The notes beneath the pieces were generated by a model. It was not told the origin of the DNA and ran no database searches. It was given only the letters and a program-made list of their open reading frames with translations. From contig NZ_JABEPE010000004.1 of the NCBI RefSeq assembly GCF_026788005.1, positions 218,400 to 282,399 on the forward strand: a DNA stretch of 64,000 nucleotides, in the 5' to 3' direction. Positions 35,117-43,183 of this stretch are shown here, piece by piece. The translations under genes were made by a program, and so were the position numbers. The stretch comes from Alteromonas sp. a30 (lineage in GTDB: Bacteria; Pseudomonadota; Gammaproteobacteria; Enterobacterales; Alteromonadaceae). The first letter of the stretch is position 1. Every line of letters begins with the position of its first letter.

Positions 35117-35560
35117 TCACTTGCTAAACTCTCCATTAGTTGAACTGGTTACAAACTCCTCAAATAAATTGCGCCCAAAACGCTCAATATCTTTCGTACT
35201 GGTTTCATGATTCACAGAAAACAAACGTAAACGACTCGCAATTTCAACATATTCAGAAAACAGCGAAGCAAAACGCTCCACGTAAATACTCGGTAAATTT
35301 GCACGCACCGACTTACCCAACAACGATCGCGGTGGTTTATCGCCATGAAGCAGCCATTCCATATTGCAGCCTGTTAGCACGGAAACCGTGTAACAGGCGC
35401 TAAACGGTGGCGATTTAGCCTTACGCCATGTACTAACTGCACTGCTGGTTTCTTGTAAGAATCGGGCGAGCTGCGCATCGCTTCTTGCATTACACGCTTG
35501 TTGCATACGGCTAACAATGGCGCAATTATCCAATTGATGTTTCATAGTAAGAATTGTCAT
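35117..35560 (-). CDS. Phage CI-type repressor-like protein B
   Basis: A 147-residue paralogue of the protein at 33919-34377. VSRMQQACNARSDAQLARFL, ETSSAVSTWRKAKSPPFSAC and TGCNMEWLLHGDKPP align block for block. The full-length start at 35560 gives the same N-terminal length as the paralogue. The C-terminal halves differ. It also lacks a LexA-type peptidase. A 20-base match to the fibre-gene operator lies about 90 bases upstream of its start, suggesting one of the two repressors controls both. Confidence 0.88.
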   Translation of the reverse strand: MTILTMKHQLDNCAIVSRMQQACNARSDAQLARFLQETSSAVSTWRKAKSPPFSACYTVSVLTGCNMEWLLHGDKPPRSLLGKSVRANLPSIYVERFASLFSEYVEIASRLRLFSVNHETSTKDIERFGRNLFEEFVTSSTNGEFSK

Positions 35561-35961
35561 TAATGAAAAAAGAGGTGCTTACAATCTACCTTAAATAAAA
35601 TTAGAAGATCCACCTTAGCGCCAATTTAAGCAATATTATTTAGCAAAAATATTTAAACATTTAGCATTTGAGCCAAATAAAAGGCCATTCATTGCTAATA
35701 AAACCGATTCTTTACATCTTTTTTAGGCAAAAAACCAATAATGCCTTACAAAAAGGTATAACGCCTAACTGGTTAATAAAAAACACTATTTTTTATCCAG
35801 AAAAATTACCAACTTGACATTCATAAAAAGCTTTTCACAAATTTGGTATAAAAAGCACGCATCAGTCCCTTCGCAAAGCAAATATTTCGCCTTTTGCTTG
35901 CATTGTTACGCATTCACATATACAAATCACGGATACTTAACTAACCCTTGGAGTTGATAAA
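35561..35961. promoter_or_regulatory. Regulatory region between repressor B and the small-protein operon
   Basis: About 400 AT-rich bases. It holds AATATTTAAACATTTAGCAT at 35648-35667 (operator-like, see 29963-29992), an AT-rich inverted repeat with arms ATAAAAAA and TTTTTTAT at 35776-35796, and TTGACA at 35814-35819 as a candidate -35 element for the plus-strand operon. A matching -10 at good distance is not obvious. Confidence 0.5.
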
Positions 35962-36303
35962 ATGAAAGATGCGTATAAAATCCTTTCCTTCGCAATCACG
36001 TTATTGCTTACGGCAAGCGGTGTATTTAATAGCCCCGTTGCAATGGCGAATAACAACACAAGCACACAACTAATTAGCGTAAGCGGCAGTGGCGGTGGCT
36101 TAACTCCCATTCCCACCGGCAGCGGCGATGGTTTAAGGCCAGATCCAACATATGGCAGCGGCGGTGGTTTAACGCCAGACCCTTCTGCCCGTTACGATGG
36201 CATTGTGGCAAGTGGCAGTGGTGATGGGCTGTTTCCAGACCCAAATTCCACCGAAGCGCCCGCCACGCAAACCTGCTTTTTAGGGTGGTGTTTTTCTTTT
36301 TAG
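35962..36303 (+). CDS. Small secreted Gly/Pro repeat protein
   Basis: A 113-residue precursor with a strong GGAG ribosome site 9 bases before the ATG. The signal peptide is about residues 1-30 (ILSFAITLLLTASGVFNS, cut near AMA). The mature part repeats GSGGGLTPIP, GSGDGLRPDP, GSGGGLTPDP and GSGDGLFPDP, and ends in CFLGWCFSF with two Cys. I know no family. The repeats and short Cys-containing end suggest an exported peptide or a modified precursor. It is the first gene of an operon with three small membrane proteins. Confidence 0.8.
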   Translation: MKDAYKILSFAITLLLTASGVFNSPVAMANNNTSTQLISVSGSGGGLTPIPTGSGDGLRPDPTYGSGGGLTPDPSARYDGIVASGSGDGLFPDPNSTEAPATQTCFLGWCFSF

Positions 36304-36314
36304 AAAAGGAAAGT

Positions 36315-36824
36315 ATGTTTTTAATTAATTTTATAACCGAAATTAGAGACTTTTTGCCTTTTATATACTCACTGCTGTTTGTGGTGAGTATACGTTCATT
36401 TAAACAGTACACTTCCCTTTCGGTCATTGTGGTATTGCTGGCATTGTTTGAATTTGCATCCAATGCCGTTACCCTGCCCCTACTCAACGCTTTAAACGAC
36501 AAAAGCATTACTTATTTTTATCGCCTTAGCGCTTGGGTTGGGTTTTGGATACTGGTGGATGCCGCCATTATTCAAACGCTGCAAAAAGCCCATGTTTGGT
36601 TAAATGTAAGCAAAGGCAAAGAGCTTGTGATTGTGCAATGGGCTTATACTGTTTTAATTTGCCTACTGACCATGTATTACTTGAACGCTTTAAGCCTAAA
36701 TTCTGAGATTATTGCCAGAATCCCACAAATCGGCATTCCCATTATTAATCTTTCACTGGCAGGGTATTTGTTGTTTGTTGCCATCAAAAAACTGGAGCTA
36801 ACACCGTGGAAAGCGCAAGCATAA
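36315..36824 (+). CDS. Small polytopic membrane protein
   Basis: A 169-residue protein with about five transmembrane helices. The ATG at 36315 has AAAGGA 5 bases upstream, which decides against the in-frame ATG at 36285 inside the previous gene. There are no recognisable catalytic motifs. It starts 11 bases after the secreted repeat protein and overlaps the next gene. It could be an export, sensing or immunity partner of that peptide; this is inference. Confidence 0.78.
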   Translation: MFLINFITEIRDFLPFIYSLLFVVSIRSFKQYTSLSVIVVLLALFEFASNAVTLPLLNALNDKSITYFYRLSAWVGFWILVDAAIIQTLQKAHVWLNVSKGKELVIVQWAYTVLICLLTMYYLNALSLNSEIIARIPQIGIPIINLSLAGYLLFVAIKKLELTPWKAQA

Positions 36825-37087
36825 TCCTTGTATTCATTGCCATGTGCGCCCTTATAGGCTGCGCCATTTATAGCAGCATTCGCACTACCCAAACGCCCTT
36901 CGAAAAGCGTGAAAATGAGCGCAGTTTTGGCTTGTACGAAAAGCTGGTTTACGAAGGTATTGCCCATGCCGATGCGCTAATGAGTTGCCGCAACAAGCAC
37001 TTTATGGAAATTATAAAAGCCAATGAGCAATTAAATGAATGGGACGCAAAAGTGTACCGCCTAATGCAACTGACTCTTGTAAAATAG
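36806..37087 (+). CDS. Small single-helix membrane protein A
   Basis: A 93-residue protein starting at a GTG (36806) with GGAG upstream, overlapping the previous gene by 19 bases. One N-terminal transmembrane helix (ASIILVFIAMCALIGCAIY) is followed by SIRTTQTPFEKRENERSF and a cytoplasmic helical tail. The SIRTT motif after the helix recurs in the next gene, so the two are probably ancient duplicates. Confidence 0.75.
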   Translation: MESASIILVFIAMCALIGCAIYSSIRTTQTPFEKRENERSFGLYEKLVYEGIAHADALMSCRNKHFMEIIKANEQLNEWDAKVYRLMQLTLVK

Positions 37088-37100
37088 CGTTGAGGTAAAT

Positions 37101-37382
37101 ATGCAAAACACTATCACTTTTTCGCTAGTTGCTAATGCATCCCTACTGGAAATGAGCCTATTCGTTTTCATGCTGGTACTCATGGTTTTTGCGATTTACA
37201 TCAGCATTCGTACCACAAAAAAAGCGCAATTATTTTTGGATAAAAGTCCCGAAGCCGAAGCAAAGCGCTTAATGCTTTTTCGCCGCGCTAAATACGATGA
37301 AAAATATAAGCAAGTAATGGGACATCATCATATCGACTGGCTAGAAGAGGCAAGGCGTTTTAAGGAAACCTACGGCAAGTAG
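37101..37382 (+). CDS. Small single-helix membrane protein B
   Basis: A 93-residue protein with a TGAGGT ribosome site 7 bases before the ATG. A single N-terminal membrane segment (LLEMSLFVFMLVLMVFAIY) is followed by ISIRTTKKAQLF and a charged tail, the same architecture and length as the previous protein. It is last in the four-gene operon, immediately before the palindromic element and CRISPR array. Confidence 0.75.
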   Translation: MQNTITFSLVANASLLEMSLFVFMLVLMVFAIYISIRTTKKAQLFLDKSPEAEAKRLMLFRRAKYDEKYKQVMGHHHIDWLEEARRFKETYGK

Positions 37383-37421
37383 CGCATTTTTTGAAAGGTT
37401 TGGAGCTTCTGCGCTAAGTGA

Positions 37422-37501
37422 ATACCCTTTTAAAACACGCTTTTCGTCATCCATGACCGCTGCACCTCGACATCCTGTCTCGGAGCGTTTTAAAAGGGCA
37501 T
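37422..37501. repeat. REP/MITE-like palindromic element
   Basis: CCCTTTTAAAAC at 37425-37436 is the exact inverse of GTTTTAAAAGGG at 37487-37498. The 50 bases between hold two small palindromes (TCATCCATGA and GACATCCTGTC). Such elements with inverted ends and no coding capacity are typical of dispersed repeat sequences; copy number elsewhere cannot be seen here. Confidence 0.55.
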
Positions 37502-37519
37502 ATCACTCATCGTTTCTAA

Positions 37520-38780
37520 TGATAAACCCACGCTCCCGTGAAAGAGCGACTAATTAATTACGTAATTAATTAGTGTGAGGTAACGTTTCAATCCACGCTC
37601 CCGTGAAGGAGCGACTTATTCCAATTTAGCGTTTAAGTTCGGACCAAGGTTTCAATCCACGCTCCCGTGAAGGAGCGACTATCCCGGCGGGTCCCGCTCG
37701 CCACTGAGTGATCGTTTCAATCCACGCTCCCGTGAAGGAGCGACGCTGAAAAAGAAAATGGCTACCACGTTAATCACGGTTTCAATCCACGCTCCCGTGA
37801 AGGAGCGACAGCCAACCCAGACGATTTAGACGCAAAGGTTAGAGTTTCAATCCACGCTCCTGTGAAGGAGCGACGATGGATGTAAGAGTAACCCACATCC
37901 TTTATGTCGTTTCAATCCACGCTCCCGTGAAGGAGCGACACGGCGCTCGAAAAGTGGGTTCTTGCGCTTCTGGTTTCAATCCACGCTCCTGTGAAGGAGC
38001 GACGCGGGCAAGCGTTAATAGACTTTGGCGCATTTAAGTTTCAATCCACGCTCCTGTGAAGGAGCGACCAGCATACTTATCCACAGTATTAAGTATAAAA
38101 TAGTTTCAATCCACGCTCCCGTGAAGGAGCGACCAATCGCCTCGTTTAAAGTAGCGATAAAGTAAGGTTTCAATCCACGCTCCCGTGAAGGAGCGACGGG
38201 TTAGTACAGTTGCTAACACCTGTCCAAGTAGGTTTCAATCCACGCTCCCGTGAAGGAGCGACGAAACCGACCCTCTTGGCTTTGGTTGTATGGGTGTTTC
38301 AATCCACGCTCCCGTGAAGGAGCGACGTGAGTTGAGCGTAATGCTCAATATCCAAATCAGTTTCAATCCACGCTCCCGTGAAGGAGCGACGATAATGATA
38401 GGGAGCATGCAATAAGTCTTAAGTGTTTCAATCCACGCTCCCGTGAAGGAGCGACAAAGGAAGTGATAGTGATGACAAAGTGACCATCTGGTTTCAATCC
38501 ACGCTCCCGTGAAGGAGCGACTGACCCCGGGCTTTACTGGCGTAAAAATCCCATGTTTCAATCCACGCTCCCGTGAAGGAGCGACTTGCTTGTTCTGCCT
38601 TGGCTGACTACGATGTTTCCGTTTCAATCCACGCTCCCGTGAAGGAGCGACTGCTTAACTCGAAATCAATAATAGTTCCCATTGGGTTTCAATCCACGCT
38701 CCCGTGAAGGAGCGACAACCTTTGGGGAGAGATTCGTTTTTTTGATTAGGTTTCAATCCACGCTCCCGTGAAGGAGCGAC
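37520..38780 (-). CRISPR. Type I-C-like CRISPR array, 20 repeats, no cas genes in the window
   Basis: Nineteen intact 31-base repeats lie at 37585, 37649, 37714, 37779, 37844, 37909, 37973, 38038, 38103, 38167, 38232, 38296, 38360, 38425, 38491, 38555, 38621, 38686 and 38750. A degenerate one is at 37520-37550. Spacers are 33-35 bases. On the plus strand the repeat begins GTTTCAATCCACGCTCC and ends GAAGGAGCGAC; CGCTCC and GGAGCG form its stem. Its complement ends in GGATTGAAAC, the type I-C handle, so transcription should be on the minus strand with the leader at the right. The degenerate repeat at the left fits the old end. Repeats at 37844, 37973 and 38038 share a C-to-T change in the loop. 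No cas gene occurs anywhere in the window. Confidence 0.97.
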
Positions 38781-39268
38781 AGCCCCTTCTGCAAGCCAGA
38801 ACTGGCAAGGGGCGAAGTGGCATTTTGCGCTAACCTCGAATTTTACGCACTTTTTCGGCGTTCAAAATTTAGCCACAAATTATAAATGACTGTTTTTAAT
38901 ATGAATTTAGTGTGCGCTAGACCCCTAGGGTTTTCATGTGAACCAAGGGTTAGCGCTGTTCTGAAAAGATTTGGCTAGATTGAAGCAAGGCAATGCTCCA
39001 CTGAAAACCTTACGTTCATCCATCGTTTCCTAAAACTTGGAAGACTTAAAACCAGCACAAAGCCACTTAGCAAAAATCAAATTAGATTTTAGTTTGTTCC
39101 CAAGCATTTGACATTTGCTAATACCTTCGTACAGATCCTTTACTTTTTATGCGTAAAAACATGCAAATTTGGATATTTATGTTACCCTGAAAATGGACGC
39201 AGTTTGTCCTTTCTTAAACAAAAAAGAAAAATATTTCACAAACAAAAATATATTTTAGGAAGGAAGTT
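38781..39268. promoter_or_regulatory. Probable CRISPR leader and amidase promoter region
   Basis: About 490 bases without a gene. The part next to 38780 should be the CRISPR leader (minus strand). GCGCTAACC at 38827-38835 and its inverse GGTTAGCGC at 38948-38956 bracket an AT-rich stretch. The right part should contain the promoter of the amidase gene. Short ORFs here have no ribosome sites. Confidence 0.5.
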
Positions 39269-41197
39269 ATGTCTAAAAATCCAACGCTAAAAGCACTTTG
39301 TGCAGCCATATCTGTGGCATTCGTTACTGCTGCGAATGCTGGCCCAGCGGAGATTTCGATTAACGAAACATTACAAAGCAAAGCCGACCAACGCTTAGCC
39401 TCAGTTACACAAGAAAAACTGATTCAACAAGCCAACGAAAAGCTTGCAAAACAACGTGTAATTTACCAAAAATACTTTAACAAAGCGTATGCAGCCTACC
39501 CTAGTTTGCCACAAGGCATTTTAGAGAGCTTAGCGTTTGTGGGTTCGCGTTGGGAACATCGGGTTCCTACCGATGTTGAAACGCATCACGGTAAACCACA
39601 AACCTACGGTTTATTTGGTTTATACGATACCAATCGCGTTGGCTTCAACGACACGCTCGTACACGTTGCCAATGCCTATGGCGTGAGCAAAGAAGAAGTA
39701 ATCAACAATACCGAAACCCACGTTATGGCAACTGCCGCCTTTATTGAGCAAAGCATTGTAGATAAGGGGTTAGTCGGCAAATCCATTGAAGCGTATCGCC
39801 CTATTTTCGCATTGTTCTCTGGTATTCCAACAGATAACGACATTAACACCTATGCTGTAAATAGCTTTGTGTTCGACGCATTACACGTATTAGAACGCGG
39901 TCACGACGATCACAACATCAACATTCCTGCTCGCAACGTTCGGTGGGAAAATGCCTTTAACGCAACTGAACTGCGTTTATTAAATGCCAAAGGCTTAATT
40001 ATTGATGCAGATAGCGGCACCATTTCCCTTAAGGGCGAAACCTTTGGTGCGGAAACCGCGCGCTCGAGTGCCAATGAAGCAAGTCGCTCAGCAGCGGAAA
40101 CCAGCAGCGATTACAGTATTGCTAGTACCGACTACGGCCCCGCGTTATGGGTGGCATCGCCTAACTTTAGTGAACGTAACGACACCATTTCTCACGTAGC
40201 CATTCACACCATGCAAGGCTCTTATTCTGGCTCGATTAGCTGGTTCCAAAACACAGCATCAAGTGCCTCGGCTCACTTCATGGTACGTAGCTCAGATGGC
40301 CAAATCACCCAAATGGTTCGCGAAAGCAAAAAAGCGTGGCACGCCCGCAGTGCGAACCCTTATTCAATTGGTATTGAGCACGAAGGTTACGTTAGCAACC
40401 CTGCGTGGTACACCAATGCAATGTATTCAGCATCGGCGGGTATTACCAAGCATATTTGTAGCAAATACGGCGTGAACTGTGGCAATGCTTACTCTGGCTC
40501 TGCTCATTCTGGCGTTGTTGAATTATCGCAATCATACACAGTAAAAGGACACCAACATTTCCCTAGCCAATCGCATACCGACCCGGGTATTAACTGGGAT
40601 TGGTCTCGATACGCTTCGTTAGTTGGCGGCAGCTCTTCTGGTGGTGGCGGTAGTAGCTCAACCACTATTCTAGATAGCTTCGAAAGCTCTGAAGGTCACT
40701 TCACCAATACGCCCGCATACTCTGGCAGTACAACGGGAATTTCCACTTCCTCAACGGCCGTTCGAACAACATCACAAGCTAAAAATGGTATTGCTTCTGA
40801 GCAAATTAAATTAGTTGATAACACCAGCACTAGCGCAAGTTGGAACGTTCGCTTCCTTTCTGGTACTGGACGCCCTTCAAGTAACACATCATTAACCGTT
40901 AATAATGGCTATGTGGGTTTCTGGGTACTTTCAGGTGGCACAGGTTTATCTGCTGGACTCACCATTGATGATAACGATGGCACGGAAAAATCCATTAACC
41001 GTTCTATTCCGGCAAACAAGTGGACATTCTTAGAATGGCGCTTAGATGACGCCAGTCAGTGGAATGCGTGGGCGGGTTCAAGCGATGGTCGCATTGATGC
41101 ATCAAGCGTTACATTAGATGCAATTTGGTTCTCTCGCGCGCAAACGAGCTACAACGTTTATATTTACATTGATGACGTTCAACACAACATTAAGTAA
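39269..41197 (+). CDS. Secreted N-acetylmuramoyl-L-alanine amidase, multidomain
   Basis: A 642-residue secreted protein. The signal peptide is about residues 1-24 (cut after ANA). Residues about 65-215 (LPQGILESLAFVGSRWEHRV, YGLFGLYD) resemble a lytic-transglycosylase-like helical fold. The Amidase_2 domain covers about 305-455, with zinc ligands suggested by AIHTMQG, the second His in VKGHQHFP and HTDPG. A Gly/Ser linker (GGSSSGGGGSSS) leads to a C-terminal beta-sandwich of about 170 residues that may bind carbohydrate. It cleaves the MurNAc-L-Ala bond of peptidoglycan. AGGAAGG precedes the ATG. It may be a lytic or remodelling enzyme. Confidence 0.93.
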   Translation: MSKNPTLKALCAAISVAFVTAANAGPAEISINETLQSKADQRLASVTQEKLIQQANEKLAKQRVIYQKYFNKAYAAYPSLPQGILESLAFVGSRWEHRVPTDVETHHGKPQTYGLFGLYDTNRVGFNDTLVHVANAYGVSKEEVINNTETHVMATAAFIEQSIVDKGLVGKSIEAYRPIFALFSGIPTDNDINTYAVNSFVFDALHVLERGHDDHNINIPARNVRWENAFNATELRLLNAKGLIIDADSGTISLKGETFGAETARSSANEASRSAAETSSDYSIASTDYGPALWVASPNFSERNDTISHVAIHTMQGSYSGSISWFQNTASSASAHFMVRSSDGQITQMVRESKKAWHARSANPYSIGIEHEGYVSNPAWYTNAMYSASAGITKHICSKYGVNCGNAYSGSAHSGVVELSQSYTVKGHQHFPSQSHTDPGINWDWSRYASLVGGSSSGGGGSSSTTILDSFESSEGHFTNTPAYSGSTTGISTSSTAVRTTSQAKNGIASEQIKLVDNTSTSASWNVRFLSGTGRPSSNTSLTVNNGYVGFWVLSGGTGLSAGLTIDDNDGTEKSINRSIPANKWTFLEWRLDDASQWNAWAGSSDGRIDASSVTLDAIWFSRAQTSYNVYIYIDDVQHNIK

Positions 41198-41216
41198 TTC
41201 ATATTAGATGTTATTT

Positions 41217-41246
41217 AAGGGAGCGCTGTAGCTCCCTTTTTTATTT
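41217..41246 (+). terminator. Intrinsic terminator of the amidase gene
   Basis: AAGGGAGC and GCTCCCTT form an 8-bp stem around GCTGTA, followed by a run of T. Confidence 0.9.
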
Positions 41247-41673
41247 CTGTCGCCACGTCCTAAAATACGCAAACCCCAAGATATATTACTCGTTTTCCTT
41301 CTTTTTGTGGTCATTGCATTCCTGTTAAAAAAAGCGGCTTATTACCAATGTTTATGCGGGTATTCGGACGTTTTTAAATAAGACAATGAAATATCCCAGA
41401 AAAAATTAAAAACCTTCAAAATTAGTATTTTTAGTTTATTTTTCATATAGTTAATAAAACAATCAAAACAATTCTTTTTGACCTTCCGCCAACCAATTTA
41501 TCTTATTATCGGCATTGCACTTTTGTATTCGCTGATTTAATATAATTTTTTGCTGGTAAGTTTTGTATTCGTAAAGGTCAAATGAATGTACGTACTATAG
41601 AATTTGTCACAGTTTAAGTCCGCAAAAATAAGCGGTTAGTCCCAATACTTGTTTAGCAATATGGTTACTTCTT
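41247..41673. other. AT-rich intergenic region before the biosynthetic cluster
   Basis: About 430 AT-rich bases between the amidase terminator and the MFS gene. It should hold the promoter of the plus-strand biosynthetic arm. I see no repeat, RNA gene or mobile element in it. Confidence 0.4.
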
Positions 41674-43173
41674 ATGGCAGCGGCAGACGCCACAGTTCAA
41701 AAAAATTCCGTTCTCCAAAATAAAAATTACCGTTGGTTCTGGTTCTCCTACACCATTACCACCATTGGCGACCAATTTACTATTCTTGCATTACCTTGGT
41801 TAGCCGTTCAGATGTCGGGAGATGCACTCGACCTTGGCTCCGTGCTCGCCATCGCCATATTACCGCGCGTATTGTTGATTCTTTTTGGTGGTGCGCTGGT
41901 CGATAAATACAGCCCAAAACGCATTTTGCTCTATTCCAAACTGCTCAGTGCCTTTACCTTAATTACGCTTATTGCAGCGATTTGGTATGAATGGCTCACA
42001 ATTGATATTTTATACATTGCAACGTTTTTTTATGGCCTTGCCAGCGCCTTAGACTTACCCGCGTCGCAATCTTATCCACCACTCATTGTTGATAAAGACC
42101 ACATTACCTCCGCCAACAGTTTGCAAATGGCAACGCGACAAGTAGGCATTATTGTTAGCCCCGTGATTGGTGGTTTGATCATCGCAGCACTTACCTTAAA
42201 GAACGATTCATCATTCTTGTTAACCCAAGACTACACATTGCTATACGGCATTGCTGCCATTTTGAGTATTGATGTTCTTTGCTATTTAATTTCATCCTTA
42301 ACCATTGGTTTTGCCGTTAAACTCAAACAAATTACCAAAGCAAACAAAGAAATAGACGAAACCATCGTAGAGAAAATTAAGGATGGTTTTCGTTATTTAT
42401 TTTCCGATAAGCAACTTCGTTCGCTTATTCTTTACATGCTGCTCACCAGCCTATTTGCTAATGGCATTATGCGCGTTGCCATCCCTTATATTGCCGATAA
42501 AAATGAAACCTATGGTGCGGATTTAATGGGCTGGCTGCTTGGCGCACAAGCCGTAGGGGCAATGATAGGCATGGCGTTTTCGGGCATGAAACCGCATTTT
42601 AAAATTATTTCATTAGGGTTAACGATTGTTGTGCTCGACTTAATTGTGGGCGGTATTCTAGTGGGGATGAGCGAGTTTCACTCCTCGCTTTATGCGCTGT
42701 TTGCACTGCTCATTGGTTTCGGTATGGCAAATGGTATTAATCAGGTGAAAGGCTTCAGTTGGGTACAAGCCAGAGTCGATAGCCAATACCTTGGTCGGGC
42801 CATGTCTGTTGTTACTTTCATTAATATTGCTATCGCTGCCGCATCGCCTTTTGCCGCCGGTTATGTGATTTCTGTGACCAATTTGCAAACGCTCTTTATT
42901 ATTGTTGGCGCAGGGTTAGCCGGCACTGCAATTTTAGGCTTCTTCATTTTTGGCATGTTAAACGTAGGCAGGGATGAAAAAACGAAAAACCCATCAACGC
43001 CAATGGAAAAGCCACCCGAAAACGTTAACGCTGCCGATGTTCAATCACGTTCGCCTGAAGCAATGAAGGATGCATCCAAAGAAGCAGAATTCATCGAACC
43101 TGAGTTAGTAGCAGAAGCCAGTATTGAAATGCCGATTTCCGACGCTCAATCCTTAAACGAAAACAAACAATAA
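41674..43173 (+). CDS. MFS exporter (MFS_3/EntS-like)
   Basis: A 499-residue inner-membrane protein with twelve helices and a 70-residue polar C-terminal tail. YRWFWFSYTITTIGDQFTIL at the start, GGALVDKYSPKRILLYSK between helices 2 and 3, and FFYGLASALDLPASQSYPPL are typical of the MFS_3 group, which includes enterobactin exporter EntS and macrolide efflux proteins. It opens the plus-strand arm of the biosynthetic cluster and probably exports the product or gives self-resistance. It lies 10 bases before the next gene. Confidence 0.9.
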   Translation: MAAADATVQKNSVLQNKNYRWFWFSYTITTIGDQFTILALPWLAVQMSGDALDLGSVLAIAILPRVLLILFGGALVDKYSPKRILLYSKLLSAFTLITLIAAIWYEWLTIDILYIATFFYGLASALDLPASQSYPPLIVDKDHITSANSLQMATRQVGIIVSPVIGGLIIAALTLKNDSSFLLTQDYTLLYGIAAILSIDVLCYLISSLTIGFAVKLKQITKANKEIDETIVEKIKDGFRYLFSDKQLRSLILYMLLTSLFANGIMRVAIPYIADKNETYGADLMGWLLGAQAVGAMIGMAFSGMKPHFKIISLGLTIVVLDLIVGGILVGMSEFHSSLYALFALLIGFGMANGINQVKGFSWVQARVDSQYLGRAMSVVTFINIAIAAASPFAAGYVISVTNLQTLFIIVGAGLAGTAILGFFIFGMLNVGRDEKTKNPSTPMEKPPENVNAADVQSRSPEAMKDASKEAEFIEPELVAEASIEMPISDAQSLNENKQ

Positions 43174-43183
43174 TAATCACACT

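Noticed and set aside
30045..37382. Possible prophage (fibre gene plus CI-type repressors).
   Set aside because: No integrase, terminase, capsid, tail or lysis genes and no attachment-site duplication were seen, so at most a domesticated remnant.
38235..38627. Minus-strand ORF of 130 residues with repeated SFTGAWIET-like blocks.
   Set aside because: It is the translation of CRISPR repeats and spacers.
38781..39268. Search for cas genes beside the CRISPR leader.
   Set aside because: No ORF of adequate length or Cas motif is present; the next gene is an amidase.
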